From assembly GCA_024276455.1 (NCBI GenBank), contig JAJRXE010000391.1, positions 1 through 24,944 on the forward strand: a DNA stretch of 24,944 bases. The letters run 5' to 3'. The notes beneath the pieces were generated by a model. The model was not told the DNA's origin and searched no databases. It worked only from the letters and a program-made list of their open reading frames with translations. The stretch comes from Calditrichota bacterium. GTDB taxonomy: Bacteria; Calditrichota; Calditrichia; RBG-13-44-9. Shown here in pieces: positions 15,913-24,170 of the stretch. A program made the translations under genes and the position numbers. Every line of letters begins with the position of its first letter. The stretch's first letter is position 1.

Positions 15913-15920
15913 CCCTCCCC
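15913..15920 (-). promoter_or_regulatory. Strong ribosome binding site pointing to an ATT start
   Basis: GGGGAGGG on the minus strand, overlapping the end of the sulfotransferase stop codon and six bases before an in-frame ATT of the NodB gene. No ATG, GTG or TTG lies at a suitable distance in that frame. This supports, but does not prove, initiation at ATT. Confidence 0.5.
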
Positions 15921-16759
15921 TAATTTTTCCAGAGGCTGAGATCGCGCCCCAGCAGCTCTTCTAATTCCTCAATTTCCGCCCGGAAAATCTGCCGCAATTT
16001 TTGCCGGGTTTCTTCTTTCATGGGAGGATATTTTCCTGGCTTTAAATTCGCATAACGCACCACCCGTCCAAAAAAATGAAAATGGCGCAACAGAAAGGGC
16101 ACGGACTTGTGTACTAATCGACTTCGCGGTACCCGGGAAGTATTTTGTTTCACATTCACTGCCCGGATTAAAAAATCCTCGTCACAATCCACATCTAAAA
16201 AATCGCAAACCTGCTTTAAGCTTTTGCGGGGATTTTGAACATATTCTTCAAAGATCAGGATTAGAAATTGCCGGCGATCGAAGAGGCTGAAATAGCGTTT
16301 TAACTGATCAACATAATGCCCCCGATCCACATAGGAGCTGAATCCCCGGATGGAATCGCCAAGTTTTGCCCGCTGCGGTTCCATTTCCAGCGCTTTCTCG
16401 AAAGGGAGCGTTTCCCCACCGCCAATGTAAGCGTACCAGTAGGCCGAATAAGCCCGGGTTACCGGATTGCGTAACATGACAATAAATTTTGCGTGAGGTA
16501 AATAATTCTTAATTCGGGGAGGTACGCGCCCATCCCACAAATAGCTGGGCGTCCCCTCTCCAGCCACTTTTTCATTTTCCCAATTCTCGAAGAAACGGGC
16601 GTACCACTCAATCCCTTTCTGGAAATTCTCTTCTTTGTTAAAAAAAGACAGTTCTTTGGGCCGGGCGGTAAATACCTGCGGATGCAGTTCCAGAGCCGCG
16701 TGCAGAGTGGTGGTGCCGGATTTCTGGGCTCCCAGGATTAAAAAGGTGGGTAATTTCAA
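15920..16759 (-). CDS. PAPS-dependent sulfotransferase
   Basis: A 279-residue cytoplasmic enzyme of the heparan/NDST-like sulfotransferase family that moves sulfate from PAPS to a sugar hydroxyl or amine. The 5'-phosphosulfate loop is GAQKSGTTTLH (10-20) right after the first strand FLIL; the 3'-phosphate site is LRNPVTRAYSAYW (96-108) with conserved Arg and Ser. RGHYVDQLKRYFSLF (about 146-160), and FEEYVQNP a little further on, fit the family. The start is a TTG at 16759, preceded by GGAGG nine bases upstream; no closer ATG exists. It sits between GT4 and NodB genes, so the exported polysaccharide is probably sulfated. A PAPS-making pathway is not in the window. The family call is firm, the acceptor unknown. 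Confidence 0.92.
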   Translation of the reverse strand: MKLPTFLILGAQKSGTTTLHAALELHPQVFTARPKELSFFNKEENFQKGIEWYARFFENWENEKVAGEGTPSYLWDGRVPPRIKNYLPHAKFIVMLRNPVTRAYSAYWYAYIGGGETLPFEKALEMEPQRAKLGDSIRGFSSYVDRGHYVDQLKRYFSLFDRRQFLILIFEEYVQNPRKSLKQVCDFLDVDCDEDFLIRAVNVKQNTSRVPRSRLVHKSVPFLLRHFHFFGRVVRYANLKPGKYPPMKEETRQKLRQIFRAEIEELEELLGRDLSLWKN

Positions 16760-16795
16760 AGGTGCTTTCCTCCCGTTGTGCTCTGTTTTGGGGAA

Positions 16796-17968
16796 CTAAT
16801 TTACCAGCCGGTTCACGACCTGCAAATAATCATTTTTAGCTACCTCCCAGCGCAATTCCTGGTATTTTTGAAAAGCCCGGCGAATTCTTTCCTGCTGTTT
16901 GGGAGACTCGCGGTAAACTTCCAGAATACACCGGGCCAGATCACGGAAGTCGCCAGGCTGAAAATAGAGCACCGCCGCATCGTCAAAGCTTTCTTCAATG
17001 GCCGGTAATCGAGGAACAACGACCGGTTTCTTTAACACTATGTAATCAAAGAGCTTATTCGGTTGACAGAGATCGGAAAATGGCGAGGGCATCAGGGGAA
17101 CGACTCCCACCTGAGCCATCGCAATGTAACGGGTCAACTGGCCTAAGGGCATCCAGTCCTTTAATATCACGTCGTTTTGCAATTTCAATTTTTTGATCAA
17201 TCGACGTATATTCGGTTCGTTCTCTCCATTACCAATAATCATTAATTTGGCGGATGGAATCTCTTCCTTTATTTGCCGCAGCGCTTTGAGAAGCAACTCG
17301 TGGCCGTAGCGAGGCTCAATGGTCCCGTGAGTCATAATGAGGAAATCGCCGTTCGTGCTTACCGGGGCAGACACCCGGAAAAAGGTCTCGTCCGGTACAT
17401 TGCGCACCACGGTAATTTTTTCCGGCGGCGTGCCCCTTTCGGCAAAGCGTTTTTTAATCGTTTCGTTTACGGTAATCACGGCATGGGCATATCTCATGGC
17501 CAATTGCTCGATACGAACCAGCCAGTGAATCACCCGGGAATCCGAAGACTGTCCGTATTTGGTCCTCCAGAGTTCCGGAACCGGTTCGTGCATGTCCAGA
17601 AGGATTCTGGTTCCCCAAAGTCTGGGGATGATGGTTACAAACACCAAAAAGTCCGGCATGGTGTTCACCTGAATCAGCCGGTATTTTCGCCGGAAAAACA
17701 GGAGGGGAACCAGTAAAAACATGGAGAAAAAAGATAGTCCGTATTCCAGCAGATAACGGAAGCGATTGTTCCGCTGGTGCGTTAGAGGCAGTCGGTACAC
17801 GTTGACACCTTCCACCACTTCTCGTTTCTTTTCGCCTTCGCGACGCAAACAAATGACGTCCACCGCGTACCCGTTTTCAACAATGGCGCGGACTTCCTTG
17901 TACACGCGGATATCGTGCGGGTAATAGCCGTGGCGAAGCACGCAAACCGAAATTTGTCTGGCTTTCAT
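16796..17968 (-). CDS. Glycosyltransferase family 4 (GT-B fold)
   Basis: A 390-residue retaining glycosyltransferase adding a sugar from a nucleotide donor to a growing glycan on the cytoplasmic face of the membrane. The N-terminal half has the acceptor-domain pattern (HGYYPHDIRVYKE, 13-25). A hydrophobic patch at 74-92 may bind the membrane. The C-terminal donor domain shows HGTIEPRYGHELLLKAL (214-230), KLMIIGNGE (241-249) and CQPNKLFDYIVLKKPVVVPR (301-320), the usual nucleotide-sugar site. The ATG at 17968 has AAGGA about ten bases upstream. It is 51 bases after the divergent deacetylase and 36 before the sulfotransferase, in one transcription unit. Sugar specificity cannot be read from the sequence. 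Confidence 0.9.
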   Translation of the reverse strand: MKARQISVCVLRHGYYPHDIRVYKEVRAIVENGYAVDVICLRREGEKKREVVEGVNVYRLPLTHQRNNRFRYLLEYGLSFFSMFLLVPLLFFRRKYRLIQVNTMPDFLVFVTIIPRLWGTRILLDMHEPVPELWRTKYGQSSDSRVIHWLVRIEQLAMRYAHAVITVNETIKKRFAERGTPPEKITVVRNVPDETFFRVSAPVSTNGDFLIMTHGTIEPRYGHELLLKALRQIKEEIPSAKLMIIGNGENEPNIRRLIKKLKLQNDVILKDWMPLGQLTRYIAMAQVGVVPLMPSPFSDLCQPNKLFDYIVLKKPVVVPRLPAIEESFDDAAVLYFQPGDFRDLARCILEVYRESPKQQERIRRAFQKYQELRWEVAKNDYLQVVNRLVN

Positions 17969-18019
17969 TGAATACGCTTCCTTTTTACATCCACGTTTAA
18001 CATAGTGGAGTAAAAATGT

Positions 18020-19651
18020 TCACCCTGTCGTCGAATCCAGCCGGATTTCCAGGCGACGGTTACGCAACAGGGGCAGTTCTCTCACGGATGTACGGGTGGT
18101 AATTCTGAGAAGAAATCCCGCTTGCGGTGGCGGAATAATCCCATCCAGGAACACCACCACTCGATCTTTTTCGAACCGAACACGGCGGAATCTGATTTTT
18201 CTTCGCTGATGAAACCATTCAACAATTTGCCCGGCCGTTCCAAAACGGGCGCCGTTTTCTTTTAGCATTTCAAGAAGCTTTTTGTAGAAATCTCCCCAGA
18301 AGCGCTCCGGAGCGAGGCTGCGCAAGTGCCAGAGAACAGTAAGAACGCCTCCGTATTGCTGGGCCTGGCCGATTAAAGAAGAGCAGATTTCACGCGCTTT
18401 CTGGAAGGAAAGATTTAACAATCCGGGAGCAAAGAGCGGCATATCATGAATATGCAAGGGCAGCTCTAACATCCTCCGGGATTTCAGAGGCCGAAAAACC
18501 TGAGTGGTGCCGGAACGGAATCCCACCGTGGTATTGTAGCCACCGGTACTGTTGTAAAGGAACCCGGCCCGATCCAATATCCCCGCCGAACGCGGATGAT
18601 TGTACAACCAGTGGACACGAATTCCCGCGACCGGCTGGCGGGTTACGGAGGAAATCCTTTCCCGCTCCTGCACTGCGGCCCGGGGATCGTGCCAGGCGTC
18701 GATCCCGTGCAAGCCGATCTCAAACCCTTTGTTAATTAACGCCGCTACCGTTTCGGAAAGGTCGGTGATGTCGTATCTGGTTTTACGCTGCTCGTCCCGC
18801 TCCATCAGTGTATCGTTTCCGGGTCGATTTTTGTAAGGGATTAAGAAAAATGTGGACTTAGTTGTCGCTTCCAGCTTCAGGTAATCTTCAAAGCGAAACC
18901 AGGGATCTTTTTTCAAACCGCTGTACACCAACGGAAGCGTCCAAAGCTGGAACCAGCCCTTCAGCAGATTCAGAAAGCTCAGTTGCCCCCTCACCACTCT
19001 TCCGGGGGCGGCAAACAGGCTCCGGAGCAAAAATCCCCAGAAAGTCCGATCGAATTTGTGCTGGTTCAGGCGCAGAAAATCCACATCGTGGGTCAAACAG
19101 GCAAAGAACCGATGATGCCGGGGAACCGGGGGGATTTCCACCACCGGCAGGCCTTCGGCAACAATCCACTGGCGGAGCCAGCGGATGTGGAGCTCCAGGG
19201 TGGGAATATGGGCGAAGCATTCCGGCTGACCATGCTCGATTAAAAACCGGACTTCCTGAAAAAGATTGTAGCCCAACCGCAAAATGGTTTTATCTCTGAG
19301 CCGCACCCTGACTCCCAGCCCGTGTCTCTCCTGCACATGAAGCGTCTCCCCGGAATCTTCCGGCTGGCAAAGAACAAACTTTCCGTACAGGGGCACTTCC
19401 CTGCCCTCCCAACGTATTGAGCCGCCCGTCTGCATCGGCCCGGTTCGCACCCGGACTTTTTCATCAAACTTCAACCTTCGGCTACTGAAAACAATCCACA
19501 CCCGGGAAGAAAACGAGAAATCCGGCTCGTCGGTCGTAATAATCACCGGGTAGTCTTCCCCTCTTTGGCAAAACTGCCAGGGCGTTTTAAAGAGTTGAAA
19601 GAACTCTTCAGCAACCATCCGTTCGGGAGTACTGGTTAATACACCAATCAT
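18020..19651 (-). CDS. Divergent NodB-like polysaccharide deacetylase with extra N- and C-domains
   Basis: A 543-residue protein. Residues 1-175 form an N-terminal domain without obvious motifs, resembling the extra domain found on long deacetylase-like proteins of exopolysaccharide loci. Next is a NodB-like barrel in which the usual TFDDG is replaced by LTHDVDF (186-192), the His-containing motif reads GLHGIDAWHD (313-322), and GIRVHWL (343-349) follows. A C-terminal tail (about 485-543) is beta-rich and basic. The replaced motifs are a known variant, so metal binding and activity are likely but not certain. No signal peptide is visible, unlike the other deacetylase in this cluster. The ATG at 19651 lacks a clear ribosome binding site. 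Role: probably modification of the cluster's glycan or a carrier-linked precursor. Confidence 0.75.
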   Translation of the reverse strand: MIGVLTSTPERMVAEEFFQLFKTPWQFCQRGEDYPVIITTDEPDFSFSSRVWIVFSSRRLKFDEKVRVRTGPMQTGGSIRWEGREVPLYGKFVLCQPEDSGETLHVQERHGLGVRVRLRDKTILRLGYNLFQEVRFLIEHGQPECFAHIPTLELHIRWLRQWIVAEGLPVVEIPPVPRHHRFFACLTHDVDFLRLNQHKFDRTFWGFLLRSLFAAPGRVVRGQLSFLNLLKGWFQLWTLPLVYSGLKKDPWFRFEDYLKLEATTKSTFFLIPYKNRPGNDTLMERDEQRKTRYDITDLSETVAALINKGFEIGLHGIDAWHDPRAAVQERERISSVTRQPVAGIRVHWLYNHPRSAGILDRAGFLYNSTGGYNTTVGFRSGTTQVFRPLKSRRMLELPLHIHDMPLFAPGLLNLSFQKAREICSSLIGQAQQYGGVLTVLWHLRSLAPERFWGDFYKKLLEMLKENGARFGTAGQIVEWFHQRRKIRFRRVRFEKDRVVVFLDGIIPPPQAGFLLRITTRTSVRELPLLRNRRLEIRLDSTTG

Positions 19652-19756
19652 AAAGGTTCCGGGAGGATTAATTGGGTTTTCGCCCCTTTACAAGCAGACG
19701 CAACATTGAATTCGTTCTCCGTGGTGCGCGGCGAATCGAGATTGGGCGGTTAGCTT

Positions 19757-21436
19757 TTACTCCGAAGAGACCCGAATATTACGAGGTTTTTCAGGGGGAA
19801 GCGTATCTCCACCGCTGTTTAATGCTGAGTAAAAGCTAAAATGGAGAATCGCTTCGGCGACTCCGTAAATGGTGGGTTCGTTGGTCACGTAATCATTTAA
19901 ATGATCGTGGTACACGCAGGCGGAGGTATGAAACCGGTAGTAAATATCTTCTTGCGGGGGAACAAAGGAACTGTAATTCGCTTCCCATTTGTCCCGATAA
20001 AAGGGGCCCTCGGCAATTGCACCGGGGACGGTATATTCGCTTAAAACGCCACTTTCTTTTAAGGCGCGAATCGTTCCGTTGTGAATGTTTCTCGGATAGG
20101 TGGTTCCGACTCCGCTAATAAAACAAACTCCCCAGGGATTTTTACCCAGCGTGTAATCGCGGATTCGAACCGCCAATTCATTCAATACCGTGTCGCCGGA
20201 CAGGCGAAAGTAAAAAAGTGACATATTGGCCGAACTTAAGGCATTGTAAAGACTTCCCCAGGAATAGGGCACGTCGTACCCAAATAGATTTTGTTTGGAA
20301 GCATTTAAAAAATGTTCCACCGCCTGGCGCAGTTTGTTCCGGGCGCTTTCCAGATAGGGGGCCAGCCGGGCATTAGCCAGATTGGTATTATTGCCGGAAT
20401 GTCCCCAATCGCTCCAGGAAAGTTGCTCATTGAAATTGACGGCCTCCTGCCAGTATTGCTTAGCACCGGTGGCAAAATAGAGCTCGGCGGCCGCCAGGCA
20501 CAGTTTGTCCCGATGATTGCTACCAACCGTTTTGGCTTTCTCGTATGCTTTCTTTGCCACCGCCAGATATTCCTGGGCTTTGTTTTGCTGTCCGGTAATT
20601 TCCTGGAATATCTTGCTACCCAGAGCCAGCGCATAAGCCACTTTGCTTAATGGTTGCCGATCAAATTCGAAAATAGCCGGTCGGTTACGTTCCGCCAGCT
20701 GGTCGTTTTCCGGTAAACGGTAGCCCTGGCTGTGGTCGGCATTCAAATCTCCGACCTGCACGACAAAATGGTCTTGATCCGGATAAAGCTTTACCAAATA
20801 GTCCAATCCCACCCGGGCTTCATCCAGAATGTCGGGCAAACCGTTGTTGTTCTGATCGGAAAAATTGGAAACACCCGCTTCTTTACGAATCTGGTAACTG
20901 AGCAAGAGCAGATAGGTGGTGTAAGCCTCCTGGCGGGTGAATTTTAGAAAATCGCCGGCATCGTGCCAGCCACCGGTTAAATCGTACGGTACATTGGTCC
21001 CATCGTAAAGATGGCAGGCTTGATGAAGTTCCGGTTGAGTATCCCCACAGCGCTCCACCCGCAAAAAGTAGAGTAATTTGTCCACGATTCCCTGGAAAGC
21101 GGCCGGACTCACCGCAAAGGAAGGCGATTGGGTGCGATCTTCCAATTCAATGACGTAAATGCCTTTTTCCCGCAGGGTGGAAAAATCAATCAAATAATTG
21201 TACCGGAAAGGGGTATCCGGTCCAACTCCCGACACGGAAACCCCCAATTTTCCGGAGACAACGGTCTGATAGGTATTGAGGTTGCGAATCAGATAGGTTG
21301 TATTTTGCAAATCACTATCGGAACCCACAATGGCCTGTTTTACATCGTCCGGTAAAAATCCAACCTGATTTACCCGGACAAAACTCTCTCCCAGAACCAG
21401 AAGGGGAAAAATTAAACCTACAATAATAAATTTCAT
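19757..21436 (-). CDS. Secreted glycoside hydrolase family 9 (endoglucanase-like)
   Basis: A GH9 enzyme (cellulase family; inverting beta-1,4-glucanase chemistry) of 559 residues. Signal peptide KFIIVGLIFPLLVLGES (2-18), an N-terminal Ig-like domain (about 19-110, CelD_N type, with VRVNQVGFLP), then the (alpha/alpha)6 barrel with GGWHDAGDFLKF (155-166) holding the two catalytic-base Asp residues, NPWG and TTYPRNIHN (433-436, 445-453) near the substrate His, and DYVTNE (515-520) with the proton-donor Glu520. The last residues, TLPPEKPRNIRVSSE, look like the first strand of an FN3 domain that is then missing. The ATG at 21436 is chosen because GAGG lies six bases upstream; the ATG at 21448 has its GGAG with no spacing. 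Within a polysaccharide cluster it could trim or release the made glycan; cellulose breakdown is the alternative. Confidence 0.92.
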   Translation of the reverse strand: MKFIIVGLIFPLLVLGESFVRVNQVGFLPDDVKQAIVGSDSDLQNTTYLIRNLNTYQTVVSGKLGVSVSGVGPDTPFRYNYLIDFSTLREKGIYVIELEDRTQSPSFAVSPAAFQGIVDKLLYFLRVERCGDTQPELHQACHLYDGTNVPYDLTGGWHDAGDFLKFTRQEAYTTYLLLLSYQIRKEAGVSNFSDQNNNGLPDILDEARVGLDYLVKLYPDQDHFVVQVGDLNADHSQGYRLPENDQLAERNRPAIFEFDRQPLSKVAYALALGSKIFQEITGQQNKAQEYLAVAKKAYEKAKTVGSNHRDKLCLAAAELYFATGAKQYWQEAVNFNEQLSWSDWGHSGNNTNLANARLAPYLESARNKLRQAVEHFLNASKQNLFGYDVPYSWGSLYNALSSANMSLFYFRLSGDTVLNELAVRIRDYTLGKNPWGVCFISGVGTTYPRNIHNGTIRALKESGVLSEYTVPGAIAEGPFYRDKWEANYSSFVPPQEDIYYRFHTSACVYHDHLNDYVTNEPTIYGVAEAILHFSFYSALNSGGDTLPPEKPRNIRVSSE

Positions 21437-21442
21437 GATCAG

Positions 21443-21446
21443 CCTC
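21443..21446 (-). promoter_or_regulatory. Ribosome binding site that decides the GH9 start
   Basis: GAGG on the minus strand, six bases before the ATG at 21436-21434. The upstream in-frame ATG (21448-21446) touches its own GGAG with no spacer, so initiation there should be poor. Confidence 0.5.
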
Positions 21447-21638
21447 ATCTCCAGTCACAATTTAGAGCGCAAAAACTTTGCCAGAAAAAGAAGCGGAAAC
21501 AACAAGCCTTCCGGGTAGGACAATATTTTTGAATGGGCAATATCTTTACAGCCAGCCAGAAAAAAAATAATCAGCCCTCACGGCGACCTTCGCTGCCACC
21601 ACCGATTTTAGGCCACCTAACGGTTCGTTTTGCTGAAG

Positions 21639-22535
21639 CTACAGGAGTGCGGAATCGTTCGCCATTCTCAACGCGCGTAACATGCGCTGTTTTTGCCTCT
21701 GCCTCAGAAAACTCACGAAATCCCGCGACACCGGACGCGGCTCCCTTTTTACAACGGCGTTAACATATCCCAGCCAGGTTAAGCATGTTCCCAGAAGGAA
21801 GGGCGGACAGCTCAGGCGACTCAAAGACTTCAGGAAGAAAAAAAGAGGATGGTAACCAAGAAGATATTCCTCGCGTCCCTGGTTGAAGCGGGCTTTCCAT
21901 CGGCTCCAATTTCCCGTCCCCATGGGCCGATGATGATACACCGTAATTTCCGGGAAAGTCCGAACTTTCCATCCGTGCATCCTGGCCAGATTTTCCGCCA
22001 CCGCGTCTTCACCGCCCATTTTCAGAGGCAAATAACCGCCCACCTGCTCAAAACACGCGCGTCTGAAGAATTGAATGGCACAGCCCACGCTGTTCAGATT
22101 CCGCGTAAACGGCTTTTCTTTTCCATTGTATTTTTCCCACACAAAACCACCGGCGATTCCCAGGGCAGGATCCCGCTCGAATTCTTCCATTAATCGCTCG
22201 TAATAATTCTCTCCGAAAGAGATATCGGCATCCAGATTACCGATAAACGCATAATCCAGATTCCGGAGCCGCCGATATCCGGCATGGAATGCCTGGACTT
22301 TGGCCGCGTAATCCCGCGTAGCCGAGCTGTTTAAACGCAGCAGATCAATAAAGGGGTATTTTTGACGGTACGATTCCACAATTTCGCAAGTGCGATCAGT
22401 GGAATTGTCGCTGACAATGACCCAACGGAGAGGCAAAATGGTCTGGTTAATTACGGATTGAATCGTATCCGCAATAAAGGCCTCTTCGTTTTTTGCCGGG
22501 GTAATCAGCACATAGGATTTGTTTTCACGGCTCAT
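21639..22535 (-). CDS. Glycosyltransferase family 2 (GT-A fold)
   Basis: A 298-residue inverting glycosyltransferase. The N-terminal GT-A domain has YVLITPAKNEEAFIADTI (8-25), nucleotide-site VSDNSTDRT (41-49), the metal-binding LDAD (101-104), the acceptor-side GGED (174-177) and a following Arg/His-rich stretch VYHHRP (199-204). A hydrophobic C-terminal segment (about 231-262) probably holds it to the membrane. The ATG at 22535 is preceded by GGAGGGAG at a rather long distance of about 11 bases. It lies between the ligase-like gene and the GH9 gene, with longer gaps on both sides (273 and 190 bases) than elsewhere in the cluster, so it might have its own promoter. Donor and acceptor are unknown. 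Confidence 0.9.
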   Translation of the reverse strand: MSRENKSYVLITPAKNEEAFIADTIQSVINQTILPLRWVIVSDNSTDRTCEIVESYRQKYPFIDLLRLNSSATRDYAAKVQAFHAGYRRLRNLDYAFIGNLDADISFGENYYERLMEEFERDPALGIAGGFVWEKYNGKEKPFTRNLNSVGCAIQFFRRACFEQVGGYLPLKMGGEDAVAENLARMHGWKVRTFPEITVYHHRPMGTGNWSRWKARFNQGREEYLLGYHPLFFFLKSLSRLSCPPFLLGTCLTWLGYVNAVVKREPRPVSRDFVSFLRQRQKQRMLRALRMANDSALL

Positions 22536-22808
22536 TTCCGTCTATTCTCCCTCCATTCGCTTCTCCCCTGCTTCCGTCAATACAATGAACTGTTCGAAAT
22601 ACACTTATTATTCAAGCAAATCATTCGGTTTTTTCTATTAAGCGAAGGCGACAAAGGAAGTCAGGATTTAAGATCACCCTTTCAACCGGAAAGAGTCATC
22701 CCGGCAGATCTGTGATCCGGACGTTCCGGAAAGAAAGACCATCGGCAACCGGATTTTCGCCCGATTGCATGGCAAAGCGGAGACAGTGGGCAAATATTCT
22801 CTTTTCTT

Positions 22809-24104
22809 TCAGGCAGAGGAAAAGATTTGAGGTTTTTTGCCCCCCATTACCCAGGCAATCCAGAACACGACGGAAGCCAGTGACTGTCCGCCGGTAATGG
22901 TGGTTTCAATAAGGTTGAGCAGAATAACCATGGTAAAAACGGAAAGTACGAATCCTTTGTATTCCGAGGCTTTTAGTTTGAACAGCTGTCCGTAGGGGTA
23001 AAACAGAACAATACACCAGATTAAAAACCCGATCATTCCCACCCCAATAGCAATAGAAATGTACCCGTTGTGCAGAGAGGTACGGGCGCTTACGCTCCAG
23101 AGCGTTAATTTGGGATTGTGGAAGCGCGGATCTTGCCACACTTTTCCCTCCACATCATAACCGTATCCCAGAATGGGATTCTCTTTCACCAGAATGAAAG
23201 CGGCTTTCCAGAATTCGGTCCGGCCGGTTAAATAGGTCAAACTCTTCGGTTTTTCTTTTCTTTCGAATCGAGAAGGATTCACCAGGATTAACACCAAAAA
23301 CAGAAAACCGGCCGTTCCCAAATAAAGAAATAATTTGACATGCTTCTTTTGACTAATGAACCAAATGCTAATTCCCACCAGGGAAGCCAGTAAAGACCCT
23401 CGCGATCCCGTCAGAACGTGGAGAAAAACGCTAACAAGCAACAAAGAAATCACCATCCATTTACCCTGGGAAGAAGTGTGCCCGTGTTTCCAGAGTAAAA
23501 TCGGGTAAGAAATCATGCAAAAACTGCCCATTGTATTGGGATGATTCCAGATTCCCTGAAACCGATTGGGAGCATTCCACAACCAGGCTTTTGCAGGCCA
23601 AAAAAGCAGCGCTGCCAAACTGGCCAGCACAAAAAAGCTCACCAGATAAAATAGAATATTCAAAACCTGATCGACGTTTTTTTTTCGCTTCAACCAGACA
23701 TCGAATCCCAACATAAAGCCGAACACGGCCAGAAACGAAGCGGAACGTACAAAAGTAAATTTCTGGTCAATCGAGTAAAAGGTGGAGAGCAGCGCCAGGA
23801 CTAAGAACACCCCCAAAAAAGCAAAAGGAGGAGAGAGCTTGCCCTGATGAAGCGGCCAATTTTGTAAATATTTCAGGACGCCCAGTGCCCCCACCACTAC
23901 CAACAGACCAATTCTTAAATACGACCCCAGACTCGCTTCCTGAGCCGCCAGAAGCGGCGCATTGGGGGTAAAAATGGCCGAAATCCAGGGAGAGAACGCT
24001 ACCGCCCCGATAGCAATCTCGAAATGATTAAAAGCCGCGTAGGCAAAAACTGCCCCCATTAACAGCAAGGAAGCAAAAAGGAAAATTTGCCATAAATCGA
24101 ACAT
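22809..24104 (-). CDS. O-antigen ligase / Wzy-family membrane protein
   Basis: A 431-residue polytopic membrane protein of the Wzy_C/WaaL family, which joins or polymerises undecaprenyl-linked glycans on the periplasmic side. About ten to twelve hydrophobic helices are seen. The family's large periplasmic loop with its motifs lies in the middle: RFQGIWNHPNTMGSF (181-195), LTGSRGSLLAS (231-241), LTGRTEFWKAA (292-302) and SLHNGYI (343-349), with His345 matching the catalytic-type His. The ATG at 24104 has no clear ribosome binding site. It is 66 bases from the flippase stop. Whether it is a polymerase or a ligase cannot be settled from sequence, but flippase plus this protein shows a Wzx-dependent pathway. 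Confidence 0.87.
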   Translation of the reverse strand: MFDLWQIFLFASLLLMGAVFAYAAFNHFEIAIGAVAFSPWISAIFTPNAPLLAAQEASLGSYLRIGLLVVVGALGVLKYLQNWPLHQGKLSPPFAFLGVFLVLALLSTFYSIDQKFTFVRSASFLAVFGFMLGFDVWLKRKKNVDQVLNILFYLVSFFVLASLAALLFWPAKAWLWNAPNRFQGIWNHPNTMGSFCMISYPILLWKHGHTSSQGKWMVISLLLVSVFLHVLTGSRGSLLASLVGISIWFISQKKHVKLFLYLGTAGFLFLVLILVNPSRFERKEKPKSLTYLTGRTEFWKAAFILVKENPILGYGYDVEGKVWQDPRFHNPKLTLWSVSARTSLHNGYISIAIGVGMIGFLIWCIVLFYPYGQLFKLKASEYKGFVLSVFTMVILLNLIETTITGGQSLASVVFWIAWVMGGKKPQIFSSA

Positions 24105-24170
24105 TCGAATGCCGGACCAGGTTGTTTCAATTGTGTCGGGTGTTTCTGCTCAGGGGAATTTCCCTGCAAT

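Noticed and set aside
19652..19756. Frameshifted remainder of an FN3 domain, or a 12-codon leader peptide with GGAG upstream, after the GH9 stop
   Set aside because: The three frames give no FN3-like pattern (no core Trp or Tyr), and the tiny frame has no attenuator structure or other support.
21559..21600. Terminator between the GT2 and GH9 genes (run of eight Ts on the minus strand)
   Set aside because: The nearby stem has only four pairs and lies more than ten bases from the T-run.
22536..22808. Small gene or promoter in the 273-base gap before the GT2 gene
   Set aside because: No frame with a ribosome binding site and no acceptable -35/-10 pair was seen; only a short CCGGA/TCCGG hairpin near 22720.
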